From Bacteroidota bacterium (lineage in GTDB: Bacteria > Bacteroidota > Bacteroidia > NS11-12g > UBA955), in assembly GCA_027488495.1 (NCBI GenBank), contig JAIYBO010000093.1:1-12364 (forward strand): DNA of 12,364 bases. Reading direction: 5' to 3'. Below, piece after piece: positions 1 to 6,475 of the stretch. Numbering within the stretch: position 1 is the stretch's first letter; each line of letters begins with the position of its first letter. The notes beneath the pieces were generated by a model. The model saw nothing but the letters and a program-made list of their open reading frames with translations, was not told the origin of the DNA and searched no databases. The translations under genes were made by a program, and so were the position numbers.

Positions 1-642
1 GAAATTGGCGATATGAGCATGGCCGCTCAAGCGAAAGTACTTCGCGCCATACAGGAAGGTAAAATTACCCGTGTGGGTGGCGACAAAGAAATCAAAGTAG
101 ATGTGCGCATTGTGGCAGCCACCAACAAAAACTTGCTCGAAGAAATCGAAAAGGGCAATTTCCGCATGGATCTGTATCACCGACTGAGCGTGATCCTCAT
201 CCACGTACCAACACTCAACGAGCGCACCGAAGACATCCCATTGATCGCCAATAACTTCTTGGCCGACATTTGCAATGACAACAGCATTCCTTTAAAATCC
301 TTCACTCCGGATGGTTATCAAGCCCTGCAAGATGTGAATTGGACAGGCAATATCCGAGAACTGCGGAACGTGGTTGAACGTTTGGTGATTCTTTGTGGCG
401 ATAAAATTTCTGGCGAAGACGTTTACATGTTCTCCAACCCTGCCCAACGCGGAGCAGATCCATTTGGTGTGGTAGACGAATACAAAACGTTGCAAGATTT
501 CCGCGACTGGGCCGAAAAGGTTTTCATCGAACGAAAATTGGTTCAAAATGGATGGAATGTGGCGAAAACCGCACAGGAAATCGATATTCAGCGAAGTCAC
601 TTGTACAACAAAATTGAAAAGTACAACCTGAAGCGTCGTTAA
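1..642 (+). CDS. Sigma-54-dependent transcriptional activator (NtrC type), C-terminal part
   Basis: The frame is open from base 1, so the gene begins upstream and only the last 213 residues are visible. The first visible residues, EIGDM, are the tail of the Walker B region (usually DEIG) of an AAA+ domain. After it come the sensor I stretch VRIVAATNKNL, the arginine-finger segment FRMDLYHRLSV, the segment PTLNERTEDIPLI and the sensor II motif WTGNIRELRNVVERL. The C-terminus, roughly the last 45 residues, is a Fis-type helix-turn-helix (NVAKTAQEIDIQRSHLYNKI) that would bind an enhancer. Proteins of this family hydrolyse ATP to remodel sigma-54 RNA polymerase into an open complex. Walker A, the GAFTGA loop and any receiver or sensor domain lie outside the window, so the signal cannot be told. 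The arginine-finger segment has Met where many relatives have Glu (FREDLYYRL), a mild variation. tsaC follows after 3 nt. Confidence 0.95.
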   Translation, partial: EIGDMSMAAQAKVLRAIQEGKITRVGGDKEIKVDVRIVAATNKNLLEEIEKGNFRMDLYHRLSVILIHVPTLNERTEDIPLIANNFLADICNDNSIPLKSFTPDGYQALQDVNWTGNIRELRNVVERLVILCGDKISGEDVYMFSNPAQRGADPFGVVDEYKTLQDFRDWAEKVFIERKLVQNGWNVAKTAQEIDIQRSHLYNKIEKYNLKRR

Positions 643-645
643 ATC

Positions 646-1683
646 ATGGGTGCACAGATTGGCATCGATTTAAACCATGCAGCAGAACTGCTTTCGGGCG
701 GTAAACTCGTTGCGATACCCACAGAAACCGTCTATGGACTGGCCGCCAATGGTCTCGACTCAACGGCGGTTGCTGGCATCTTTGCTGCAAAAAATCGACC
801 TACGTTTGATCCGCTGATTTTACATGTGGGTAGTATCGAACAAGCCAAAACCTTGTGCTCTCAGTGGCCCGCAGCGGCCGAAATACTTGCGAATGCCTTT
901 TGGCCAGGTCCGCTCACCTTGGTTTTGCCCAAAGCCCCGCAAGTACCCGATTTGGTCACGTCAGACAATCCCACGGTGGCCATTCGCATGCCCAACAACC
1001 CTTTGAGTTTGTCGTTGATTCGCAGCCTCCCCTTCCCCTTGGCTGCGCCCAGTGCCAATCCATTTGGCTATGTGAGTCCAACCTGCGCCCAGCACGTGGC
1101 CGATCAACTGGGTGATCGCATCGATTATATTTTGGATGGCGGCGGCTGTGACATTGGCATCGAAAGCACCATCGTTTCTGTAAGTAATGAGAACCAAGTC
1201 ACCGTTTTGCGTTTGGGTGGTCTGGATTTAGAGGCCTTGAGCAAGGTGCTTGGATATCCTGTGAAAGAATCGCTCAACATGCACAGCAATCCTCAGGCGC
1301 CTGGACAGTTGGATCAGCATTATTCGCCCAATTCTGCCATGTTGCACATGGGTGATTTTTCGATCGATGCAATTCTCAAAGACCTTCAAACGCGCGGGCA
1401 CGATGGCCTCGGATTTTTGTGGTTTTCACCGCAGCAAGCCCAAAATTTTATCGAACAGTTTGATGGTCAAACCCAACAGGCGCTTACAGATTCTCCGTTG
1501 AAACATTATTACCTATCCAACAATCACAGCGATCGTGAGGCCGCGATGAACTTGTTTGGTACTTTGAGGCAGTTCGACAAAGACGGATGCAAACGTATTT
1601 ACTTTTCGTGGGCTCCAGATGGCGGTTTGGGTAGGGCCATCAACGACCGATTGAAGCGGGCATCGAGCAAAGTGGTTCATTAA
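646..1683 (+). CDS. tsaC: L-threonylcarbamoyladenylate synthase, Sua5 type
   Basis: The protein has 345 residues. The YrdC-like domain spans about residues 8-200, with IPTETVYGLAANG (24-36), the KNRPTFDPLILHV segment (49-61), WPGPLTLVLPKAP (86-98), VAIRMP (111-116), APSANPFGYVSPT (134-146) and ESTIVSV (173-179). A linker ending in QHYSPNSAML (224-233) leads to a C-terminal Sua5 domain, so this is the long Sua5 form and not the short TsaC form. Known role of the family: it condenses threonine, bicarbonate and ATP into threonylcarbamoyl-AMP, the donor for t6A at position 37 of ANN-reading tRNAs; TsaD with partners then transfers it. It is cytosolic. The ATG lies 3 nt after the activator stop codon, so the two are probably co-transcribed, though no functional link is evident. 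The gene ends facing the hydrolase gene on the other strand. Confidence 0.96.
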   Translation: MGAQIGIDLNHAAELLSGGKLVAIPTETVYGLAANGLDSTAVAGIFAAKNRPTFDPLILHVGSIEQAKTLCSQWPAAAEILANAFWPGPLTLVLPKAPQVPDLVTSDNPTVAIRMPNNPLSLSLIRSLPFPLAAPSANPFGYVSPTCAQHVADQLGDRIDYILDGGGCDIGIESTIVSVSNENQVTVLRLGGLDLEALSKVLGYPVKESLNMHSNPQAPGQLDQHYSPNSAMLHMGDFSIDAILKDLQTRGHDGLGFLWFSPQQAQNFIEQFDGQTQQALTDSPLKHYYLSNNHSDREAAMNLFGTLRQFDKDGCKRIYFSWAPDGGLGRAINDRLKRASSKVVH

Positions 1684-1713
1684 AATTTCAGGACCCCAAG
1701 GGTCATCAAATTT
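1683..1713. terminator. Possible bidirectional terminator between converging genes
   Basis: Only 22 nt separate the tsaC stop from the hydrolase stop. They hold a GACCC / GGGTC stem (1692-1696 with 1700-1704, loop CAA). It is flanked by AAATTT on each side (1683-1688 and 1708-1713), which can pair after a small internal loop. The A/T flanks give T-rich 3' sides on both strands. The stem is short, so this is a plausible and not a strong terminator. Confidence 0.4.
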
Positions 1714-2545
1714 CTTCCAAAAAAGACAGCGTATTATCGAGAGCCACCCAAAGTTCTTTGGTAAAATCTTCCATGCCATTGCAGGGGTGCGACATGCCAT
1801 AGGTGTGATCGGCTTTGGGGACCGTCATTCGGAGGCTATGCAAACACGCCTCGTACAAGGGTTCTGAAAGCGTTGCTGGCACTACGGTGTCTGACTCACC
1901 GTGAACGATAAGCAATGGCCTTCCGATACTTCTAGCGGCCTCAAGCACATCAAACTCTTCTTCATGGGCCAATAAGTTCTCCCAGATGCTGTAATCCAGA
2001 GGCATTTGTTGTTGGGTTCGTGCATTGGGTGTAAAAACCGTGCGTTTTTCTTTCCACGCAGATTTATTGTACGATTCGAACAAGTACTGATACGAGGGGA
2101 TGGGACTCCAAGCGATCACTTTTTCTACATAATCTTGGCAGCGAGCGGCAAACACAATCACATTGGCACCACCGCGGGAATGACCCAACCAAGAAATGCG
2201 TTCCACGTTGAGGTCGAGGTCCTTACCGTTCTCACGTATCCATTTTCCGAGCGATTCCAGATCATTTTGTTCTTTGCTTACCGTATTGATGGCAAACAAA
2301 TCCAGTGCATCAAATGTATCGCCATCTCCCACCACACCATTGTGAGAGTGGTTAAAAGTAATTACCGCGTATTCACCCGTTGCGAAATACTCATGAATAA
2401 AAGGCACATGTCCCCACTGCTTGAAACCTTTGAAACCATGACAATACACCAAGACCGGATGCGGGCCTGGGGTTGGGGGCAAAAACAAATCGACGGCCAT
2501 TTGGCCGTCGATTGTTTTGATCTGAAAATGTTTATTGTTTTTCAC
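1706..2545 (-). CDS. Alpha/beta hydrolase (esterase or peptidase-like), GTG start after tRNA-Leu
   Basis: With the GTG start the protein has 279 residues. It shows the alpha/beta-hydrolase plan: CHGFKGFKQWG (35-45) forms the oxyanion region, GHSRGG (121-126) carries nucleophile Ser123, HGESDTVVP (215-223) carries Asp219, and ADHTYG (246-251) carries His247. No signal peptide is seen, so it is probably cytosolic; the substrate cannot be named. The frame stays open upstream to an ATG at 2593, but that lies inside the tRNA gene and is unlikely to be used. GTG at 2545 keeps the N-terminal strand (FQIKTIDGQMAVDLFLP) expected before the first core strand. ATG at 2500 is the other candidate (264 residues) and would lose part of that strand. 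The gene follows tRNA-Leu by 4 nt and has an intrinsic-terminator-like hairpin within its first 22 codons, so expression may depend on read-through from the tRNA promoter. Confidence 0.87.
   Translation of the reverse strand: MKNNKHFQIKTIDGQMAVDLFLPPTPGPHPVLVYCHGFKGFKQWGHVPFIHEYFATGEYAVITFNHSHNGVVGDGDTFDALDLFAINTVSKEQNDLESLGKWIRENGKDLDLNVERISWLGHSRGGANVIVFAARCQDYVEKVIAWSPIPSYQYLFESYNKSAWKEKRTVFTPNARTQQQMPLDYSIWENLLAHEEEFDVLEAARSIGRPLLIVHGESDTVVPATLSEPLYEACLHSLRMTVPKADHTYGMSHPCNGMEDFTKELWVALDNTLSFLEEI
2480..2513 (-). terminator. Intrinsic-terminator-like hairpin at the 5' end of the hydrolase gene
   Basis: Bases 2488-2498 pair perfectly with 2503-2513, giving an 11-bp stem with core CGACGGCC / GGCCGTCG and a 4-nt loop. 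Read on the - strand, the stem is followed by TGTTTTTG, the usual shape of a Rho-independent terminator. It starts 37 nt past the tRNA CCA end, so it is well placed to end tRNA-Leu transcription, yet it is also coding sequence for the hydrolase (about codons 12-20 from the GTG). The A and T of the alternative ATG (2500) lie in the loop. Termination has not been shown; the shape and position are what is seen. Confidence 0.6.
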
Positions 2546-2549
2546 AATT

Positions 2550-2636
2550 TGGTGCCCAGGACCGGAGTCGAACCGGTACGGGGGTGAACCCACAGGTGTT
2601 TGAGACCAGCGCGTCTACCAATTCCGCCACCTGGGC
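2550..2636 (-). tRNA. tRNA-Leu, anticodon CAA
   Basis: The - strand folds as a class II tRNA of 87 nt including an encoded CCA (2550-2552). The acceptor stem GCCCAGG / CCTGGGC pairs in all seven positions. The D-arm contains GAATTGGTAGAC, and the anticodon loop CTCAAAC gives CAA, reading UUG. A long variable arm (TGGG TTCA CCCC) marks a Leu-type tRNA. The T-arm is ACCGG / CCGGT around the loop TTCGACT, and the discriminator base is A, as expected for Leu. The anticodon stem CTGGT / ACCTG has a U-U opposition at 28-42; the other four pairs are sound. A promoter lies just upstream, and the hydrolase gene begins 4 nt after the CCA. Confidence 0.96.
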
Positions 2637-2660
2637 ATGTATTCTTTTCAGAACGGGATG

Positions 2661-2691
2661 CAAAATTACCATTTTATCTGACAATTTCAAA
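2661..2691 (-). promoter_or_regulatory. Bacteroidota-type promoter of tRNA-Leu
   Basis: On the - strand, TTTG (2688-2691) is followed after 19 nt by TAATTTTG (2661-2668). This fits the Bacteroidota primary sigma consensus TTTG-N17-20-TAnnTTTG. A start about 5-7 nt downstream would leave roughly an 18-20 nt leader before the tRNA 5' end at 2636. It is the clearest promoter in the window. Confidence 0.75.
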
Positions 2692-2704
2692 CATTAAGGC
2701 AATA

Positions 2705-3211
2705 TTATTTGATATTATTTTTCGGCCATTCCACAACTTCCATAGAATGAATCTTTTGCGGTTCTATTTCAAATCGCAAAGCGGTGCGAACTTTATGAAA
2801 TCCATGCAAACCGCAGGCCCCTGGATTCAAAAACAACAAATTATTGAACTTGGGATCTCTTTGTACTTGCAACATATGAGAATGACCACAAACATAGATA
2901 TCGGGTTGTGTTTTCATCAAAATGTCTTTTACTGTGGCAGGGTATCTACCTGGTTTCCCACCGATGTGTGTCATAAATATCCGAAATCCTTCCCGATCAA
3001 ACAACTGCAATTCAGGGTATTCTACTTTCACGTCCATCCCATCGATATTGCCATACACCCCAACAATGGGCTTTCCCAAAGCGGTAATGGCTTCATGCAT
3101 CTTGGTGTTGAGCCAATCACCGGCGTGCCAAATTTCATCGGCCCATGCGGCGTGATGGAGAATCCCATCGTCTACCCAACCGTGATTGTCTGATATTACC
3201 AAAATCTTCAT
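2705..3211 (-). CDS. YfcE/MJ0936-type metallophosphoesterase
   Basis: This 168-residue protein has the complete calcineurin-like metal-binding set: SDNH (Asp8, His10), HAGDW (Gly31-Asp32), YGNIDG (Asn55, Asp57), THIGG (His82) and GHSH (109-112), followed by NPGACG (129-134). The length and motif order match the small YfcE/MJ0936 branch, whose members cleave phosphodiesters with Mn2+ or similar metals. The physiological substrate is generally unclear and cannot be read from the sequence. No signal peptide or membrane segment is seen. The ATG at 3211 follows the stop codon of the membrane-protein gene by 16 nt, so the two probably form one transcript. The conserved MKILVISDNH beginning fits this start. 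The tRNA-Leu promoter lies directly downstream. Confidence 0.94.
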   Translation of the reverse strand: MKILVISDNHGWVDDGILHHAAWADEIWHAGDWLNTKMHEAITALGKPIVGVYGNIDGMDVKVEYPELQLFDREGFRIFMTHIGGKPGRYPATVKDILMKTQPDIYVCGHSHMLQVQRDPKFNNLLFLNPGACGLHGFHKVRTALRFEIEPQKIHSMEVVEWPKNNIK

Positions 3212-3227
3212 TTTTCTTATCGATTTT

Positions 3228-3923
3228 TCAATAGACCCAGTACAACAAAGAAGACATCACACAATTGAACACAAACATGCCAACAGCGATGTGAAAGGGC
3301 TTCACAAACAACGACAACAAGCTCAGGGCTAACACAATCAAAACAAACACCTTTGTGGTCAACGTCCACTGCACCAAATCAGGATATCGCACATCGCCGA
3401 TCGCCAAAACTTCTTTGGAACCCATATCTTTCCATCGCGGCCATTTGTAATGCGTGAATCCCACGATTTTACGTCGCCAAGGACTTAAAAACAACCTCAT
3501 TGAATCGCCGTCTTCCAAATCGTAATAGGTTTGTAAATCCACGGCTATTTTCATCGGCAAGGGCATTTCAGCGTTTGTCCTACCCTCTTGAGCCTTCGAC
3601 ATCAGCTTATTAGCTTCCCATACATCTTTGGCTTGAGCCATCCTCGCTTCCAAGGGCGCGTATAACAACAACGTATCCATTTCACCTGAATTTCTTAGGT
3701 GGTATGGCACATGACTTCGAAAGGGCAAACAATGCAGATAGTTTTCTCGAAAATGCACAGCACCGAATTTGCTCACCGAGCGATATCCTGATTCATTTTC
3801 ATGGGCCAAGACATATTGAAATTCGGCCTTGGGCTCCAAGCACAAATCCAAAAAACAAAACAACCCCCTTCCGGCAAAGAAAAGACTCATGAGTTTGGCG
3901 AAAAGTAGAATTTTGCGTTCCAA
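3228..3923 (-). CDS. Unrecognised membrane protein, three hydrophobic segments
   Basis: I do not recognise the family of this 231-residue protein. Residues 4-28 form a hydrophobic N-terminal helix, possibly a signal anchor. Residues 30-185 are a soluble region rich in aromatic and charged residues; it holds several Arg/Lys-Trp clusters, such as SPWRRK and KWPRWKD, and the acidic turn YYDLEDGDS. Residues 190-207 and 209-230 form two closely spaced membrane helices that end the protein at WVY. The likely picture is a large domain outside or inside the inner membrane held by helices at both ends. The start is uncertain: position 3923 is a TTG, and the first ATG in frame is at 3890 (residue 12), which would trim the first helix. 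There is no ATG between 3923 and the upstream in-frame stop. It lies 16 nt before the metallophosphoesterase gene. Confidence 0.75.
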   Translation of the reverse strand: MERKILLFAKLMSLFFAGRGLFCFLDLCLEPKAEFQYVLAHENESGYRSVSKFGAVHFRENYLHCLPFRSHVPYHLRNSGEMDTLLLYAPLEARMAQAKDVWEANKLMSKAQEGRTNAEMPLPMKIAVDLQTYYDLEDGDSMRLFLSPWRRKIVGFTHYKWPRWKDMGSKEVLAIGDVRYPDLVQWTLTTKVFVLIVLALSLLSLFVKPFHIAVGMFVFNCVMSSLLYWVY

Positions 3924-3956
3924 TTCACCAAAGTTAATGGGATTCAGTAAAATAGA

Positions 3957-3987
3957 TTGAGTAAAGTTGACTCAATAAAGTTGACTC
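3957..3987. repeat. Two-copy 12-nt direct repeat overlapping a small inverted repeat
   Basis: TAAAGTTGACTC occurs at 3962-3973 and again at 3976-3987, a 14-nt period. The outer TTGAGT (3957-3962) and ACTCAA (3970-3975) can pair as a 6-bp stem with a 7-nt loop. On the - strand the stem is followed by TCTATTTT. The element lies between the E2 stop codon and the membrane-protein start, so it could be a weak terminator, a binding site for a dimeric regulator or a chance duplication. Confidence 0.5.
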
Positions 3988-4001
3988 GGTTCTCGGGGCG
4001 A

Positions 4002-5378
4002 TTAAATCTCACGATTTACATCCCACTGCTCCAGGTAATCAGCCACTCTGCGCACGAACATTCCACCCAATGCACCATCCACTACGCGGTGGTCATAACT
4101 GTGAGAAAGGTACATCATATGTCGAATGGCTATCACATCCCCATATTCGGTTTCCAATACGGCAGGTTTCTTGCGAATGGCACCCACGGCCATGATGGCC
4201 ACTTGGGGTTGGTTGATCACGGGTGTTCCAAGCACGTTACCAAAGCTACCCACGTTGGTAAGTGTGTAAGTTCCGCCTTGAATTTCATCTGGGGTCAATT
4301 TCCCGATGCGGGCGCGATTGGCCAATTCATTCACGGCCCTGGTTAAGCCCAAAAGGTTCATGGTATCCGCGTTCTTAATCACAGGAACGATGAGGTTGCC
4401 ATTTTGCTGAGCTACGGCCATTCCAACGTTGATGTTTTTGCGTTTGATGATACTGCTACCGTCTACGCTTACGTTGATCATAGGGAAATCCTTGATGGCT
4501 TTTGCTACGGCTTCAATGAAAATGGGGGTAAAAGTGATATTCTCACCCTCGCGCTTTTTGAAAGAATCTTTCACGCGATTTCTCCAGTTCACCAAATTGG
4601 TTACGTCGGCCTCTACAAAACTTGTTACGTGTGGCGATGTATGTTTACTCATGACCATGTGATCGGCGATGAGTTTGCGTACGCGATCCATTTCGATGAT
4701 TTCATCTCCAGGATTGAGCGATACGGATGATTTTACTTCTACTTTGGCTGGCGCTGAGGCAGCGGGTGCTGGTGCAGAAACAGCGGCTGGGGCTGCTGCT
4801 ACTGAGGCTGTAGGGGCCGCCACTGCTGCGGGTTGATTGCCACGGTTTGATACGTAGGCCAAAATATCCGCTTTTGTTACTCGTCCTTCTTTACCTGTAC
4901 CAGGCATGGCTTCCAATTCAGTCATACTCACACCTTCGGCGCGCGCGATGTTCAATACCAATGGAGAATAAAAACGGGTTCCATCGGCATTAGATACTGG
5001 CTCGGCAGCGGGTTGAGCGGCTTGAGCGGCTTGAATTTGATTTTCGATGGCAGAAACTGCGGCTTCTACAGTTACTGGGGTTTCGGCCTCAGGAGCTGGA
5101 GCAGCTGCGGGCGCCGGAGCGGCAGCGGAGGCGCCAGATGCCGTATCAATCATCGCTACGGGCTCTCCTACTTTCACAACATCACCGTCTTTATACAAGT
5201 GCTTTACCAAAATCCCTGCTTCGGTGCTCGGAATCTCACTATCTACCTTGTCAGTGGCAATTTCAACAATGGGCTCGTCCTTTTCAACACGTTCACCTTC
5301 GTTCTTTAACCAACGGATGATGGTAGCCTCTGCGATGCTTTCGCCCATTTTGGGCATTACGATGGGTTTTTCTGCCAT
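4002..5378 (-). CDS. Dihydrolipoamide acyltransferase, E2 of a 2-oxoacid dehydrogenase complex
   Basis: The protein has 458 residues from the ATG at 5378. A lipoyl domain covers about residues 2-78, with lipoyl-lysine Lys44 in EIATDKVDSEIPS. An Ala/Pro-rich linker follows (80-130), then the peripheral-subunit-binding domain (136-175, YSPLVLNIARAEG ... GRVTKADILAYV). A second Ala/Pro linker (182-215) leads to the catalytic core (226-458), which ends in SYDHRVVDGALGG with His430 and Asp434. It transfers acyl groups from lipoate to CoA in the complex core. The GESIAEATI form of the lipoyl domain and the single lipoyl domain fit branched-chain or 2-oxoglutarate types at least as well as pyruvate; no E1 or E3 gene is nearby, so the substrate is left open. 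The frame stays open up to an ATG at 5426, but those 16 residues overlap the likely promoter and precede the canonical MAEKPIVMPKMGES start. LipB, further along the window, makes the octanoyl precursor of its cofactor. Confidence 0.95.
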   Translation of the reverse strand: MAEKPIVMPKMGESIAEATIIRWLKNEGERVEKDEPIVEIATDKVDSEIPSTEAGILVKHLYKDGDVVKVGEPVAMIDTASGASAAAPAPAAAPAPEAETPVTVEAAVSAIENQIQAAQAAQPAAEPVSNADGTRFYSPLVLNIARAEGVSMTELEAMPGTGKEGRVTKADILAYVSNRGNQPAAVAAPTASVAAAPAAVSAPAPAASAPAKVEVKSSVSLNPGDEIIEMDRVRKLIADHMVMSKHTSPHVTSFVEADVTNLVNWRNRVKDSFKKREGENITFTPIFIEAVAKAIKDFPMINVSVDGSSIIKRKNINVGMAVAQQNGNLIVPVIKNADTMNLLGLTRAVNELANRARIGKLTPDEIQGGTYTLTNVGSFGNVLGTPVINQPQVAIMAVGAIRKKPAVLETEYGDVIAIRHMMYLSHSYDHRVVDGALGGMFVRRVADYLEQWDVNREI

Positions 5379-5419
5379 AAGAATTGAAGTGCAAAAATCG
5401 GCTTTTTTCAATTCACCGC

Positions 5420-5450
5420 CAAACATAAGCGCCGAAAGATGCCAAAACTA
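5420..5450 (-). promoter_or_regulatory. Candidate promoter(s) of the E2 gene
   Basis: Two perfect matches to the -7 element TAnnTTTG lie on the - strand: TATGTTTG (5420-5427) and TAGTTTTG (5443-5450). The first would give a leader of about 35 nt before the E2 ATG. The TTTG of the second lies 15 nt before it and might act as a slightly close -33 box. Neither has an ideally spaced partner, so the exact choice is uncertain. The 131-nt gap before the E2 gene makes a promoter here likely. Confidence 0.45.
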
Positions 5451-5509
5451 CCTCCATTTGACCATTATTCTTGTGAAATTCCACTCAAACACACACTCTT
5501 TGTAAGATC

Positions 5510-6418
5510 CTAATCTTTGATCTCATCAGACATACCTGCCAATTTCATCAATACCGTAACCTCCTGCTGTTTTTCATGATCTTTGATTTCTCCGTACGAA
5601 AAATGTAAGTTTCGCAACATCCGCTTGATGATGTCTTTCACGCCACAGGGATCGTAAAATTGTTTCTGAGGCGTAACATTCACCACCTTCAAAAAGGCAT
5701 CCACGTTTTCTTTGGTAAAAATCTGTCCTTTGCTGTATGGATTGATGTAAAACATCGTTTTTTCAATCTCATTATTTCCCAACAATTTCATATTTCTGCT
5801 GCCTTCATAGCCCTCTTTCAACTTGCAAAATCCCACCACAAAATGTTGAGGCAAATTCACACCAAATACTGGCAAACCCAAGCTTTGTGCGATGGCAATG
5901 TACACAGCCGACAAACTAATTGGATTTCCTGATTTCCTTTCTAAAACCCTATTGATGAATGAGTTATCGGTAAAATGATACTGATTGCTATCGCCGTGAA
6001 ATCCTTGTTGCTCAAAAAACACATGATTCAAAATCTGAATCTTGTCTACGTCATTCTCTACATTTCCCATCATCAGCCACGCATCCAGTTTAATGTCGTT
6101 CAGAATCCTACGCATCGCCTCAATCTTTAATCCAGGGTATTGAATCTGTGTCACCAAGACCCATCCCTCAACCAAATCGGGTTTTTCTTGATCAAACCAT
6201 TCGTGAAACCTGCGGTGCAAGGATTGTTTTTGGATTCGTTTGATGAGCAATTCAATGTGCCTAGACACATCAGGAAATTCATTGGATAACCAGATGGCCT
6301 CCAATTCGTCTACAATGGCCTCACCCTCTTCCATGAAACGCAACTCCAAAGCCTCAACAACGGCTTCGTCTGTGTCGTCTAGCAAGCGAATCATAGCCCT
6401 CAACGTGGACGTATCCAT
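5510..6418 (-). CDS. SirB1-type protein with transglutaminase-like fold
   Basis: The protein has 302 residues and no signal peptide or membrane helix. The diagnostic stretch is residues 152-195: NSFINRVLERKSGNPISLSA, then IAQSLGLPVFGVNLPQHFVVGF. This matches the SirB1 family, where the pattern is GNPISLS ... LGLPV.GVNLPGHFL. The preceding 130 residues are helical, with an acidic start (about residues 15-40). In catalytic transglutaminase folds a Cys stands near the GNPISLS region; none is seen there, while a His (192) is kept. The protein is therefore probably non-catalytic or uses other chemistry, and the family's role is not established. GVNLPQHF has Gln where Gly is common. The gene follows topA after 57 nt and may be read through from it. 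The E2 gene has its own promoter region downstream. Confidence 0.85.
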   Translation of the reverse strand: MDTSTLRAMIRLLDDTDEAVVEALELRFMEEGEAIVDELEAIWLSNEFPDVSRHIELLIKRIQKQSLHRRFHEWFDQEKPDLVEGWVLVTQIQYPGLKIEAMRRILNDIKLDAWLMMGNVENDVDKIQILNHVFFEQQGFHGDSNQYHFTDNSFINRVLERKSGNPISLSAVYIAIAQSLGLPVFGVNLPQHFVVGFCKLKEGYEGSRNMKLLGNNEIEKTMFYINPYSKGQIFTKENVDAFLKVVNVTPQKQFYDPCGVKDIIKRMLRNLHFSYGEIKDHEKQQEVTVLMKLAGMSDEIKD

Positions 6419-6444
6419 ACAATTGCTACTTTAAAACCCCTAAA

Positions 6445-6469
6445 AATTGATACATCTCCAATGGAAGAT
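6445..6469 (-). terminator. Weak possible terminator after topA
   Basis: In the 57-nt gap between topA and the SirB1-type gene, ATCTTCC ATT GGAGAT (6454-6469, - strand) can form a 6-bp stem with one bulged T, followed by GTATCAATTTTT. The stem is weak and the T-run lies several bases away, so it may only reduce read-through. Confidence 0.25.
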
Positions 6470-6475
6470 TGCCTG

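Noticed and set aside
2546..2593. N-terminal extension of the hydrolase by 16 residues to an ATG at 2593
   Set aside because: It would be translated from within the tRNA-Leu gene, whose fold is nearly perfect; the extra residues are just tRNA sequence read as protein.
2550..2636. tRNA-Leu as an attachment site for an integrated element
   Set aside because: There is no integrase, no second copy of the tRNA 3' end in the window, and the neighbours are ordinary chromosomal genes.
2600..3193. Open frame of 197 codons on the + strand
   Set aside because: It lies antisense to the metallophosphoesterase, which has all its catalytic motifs, and also covers the tRNA and its promoter. It has no recognisable domain.
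4004..4019. Small hairpin TAAATC GTGA GATTTA over the E2 stop region as a terminator
   Set aside because: The stem is short and A/T-rich, and is followed by a G/C-rich stretch with no T-tract.
4736..5150. Ala/Pro-rich repetitive coding stretches in the E2 gene as a possible repeat expansion
   Set aside because: These are the flexible linkers normally found between the lipoyl, subunit-binding and catalytic domains of E2 proteins.
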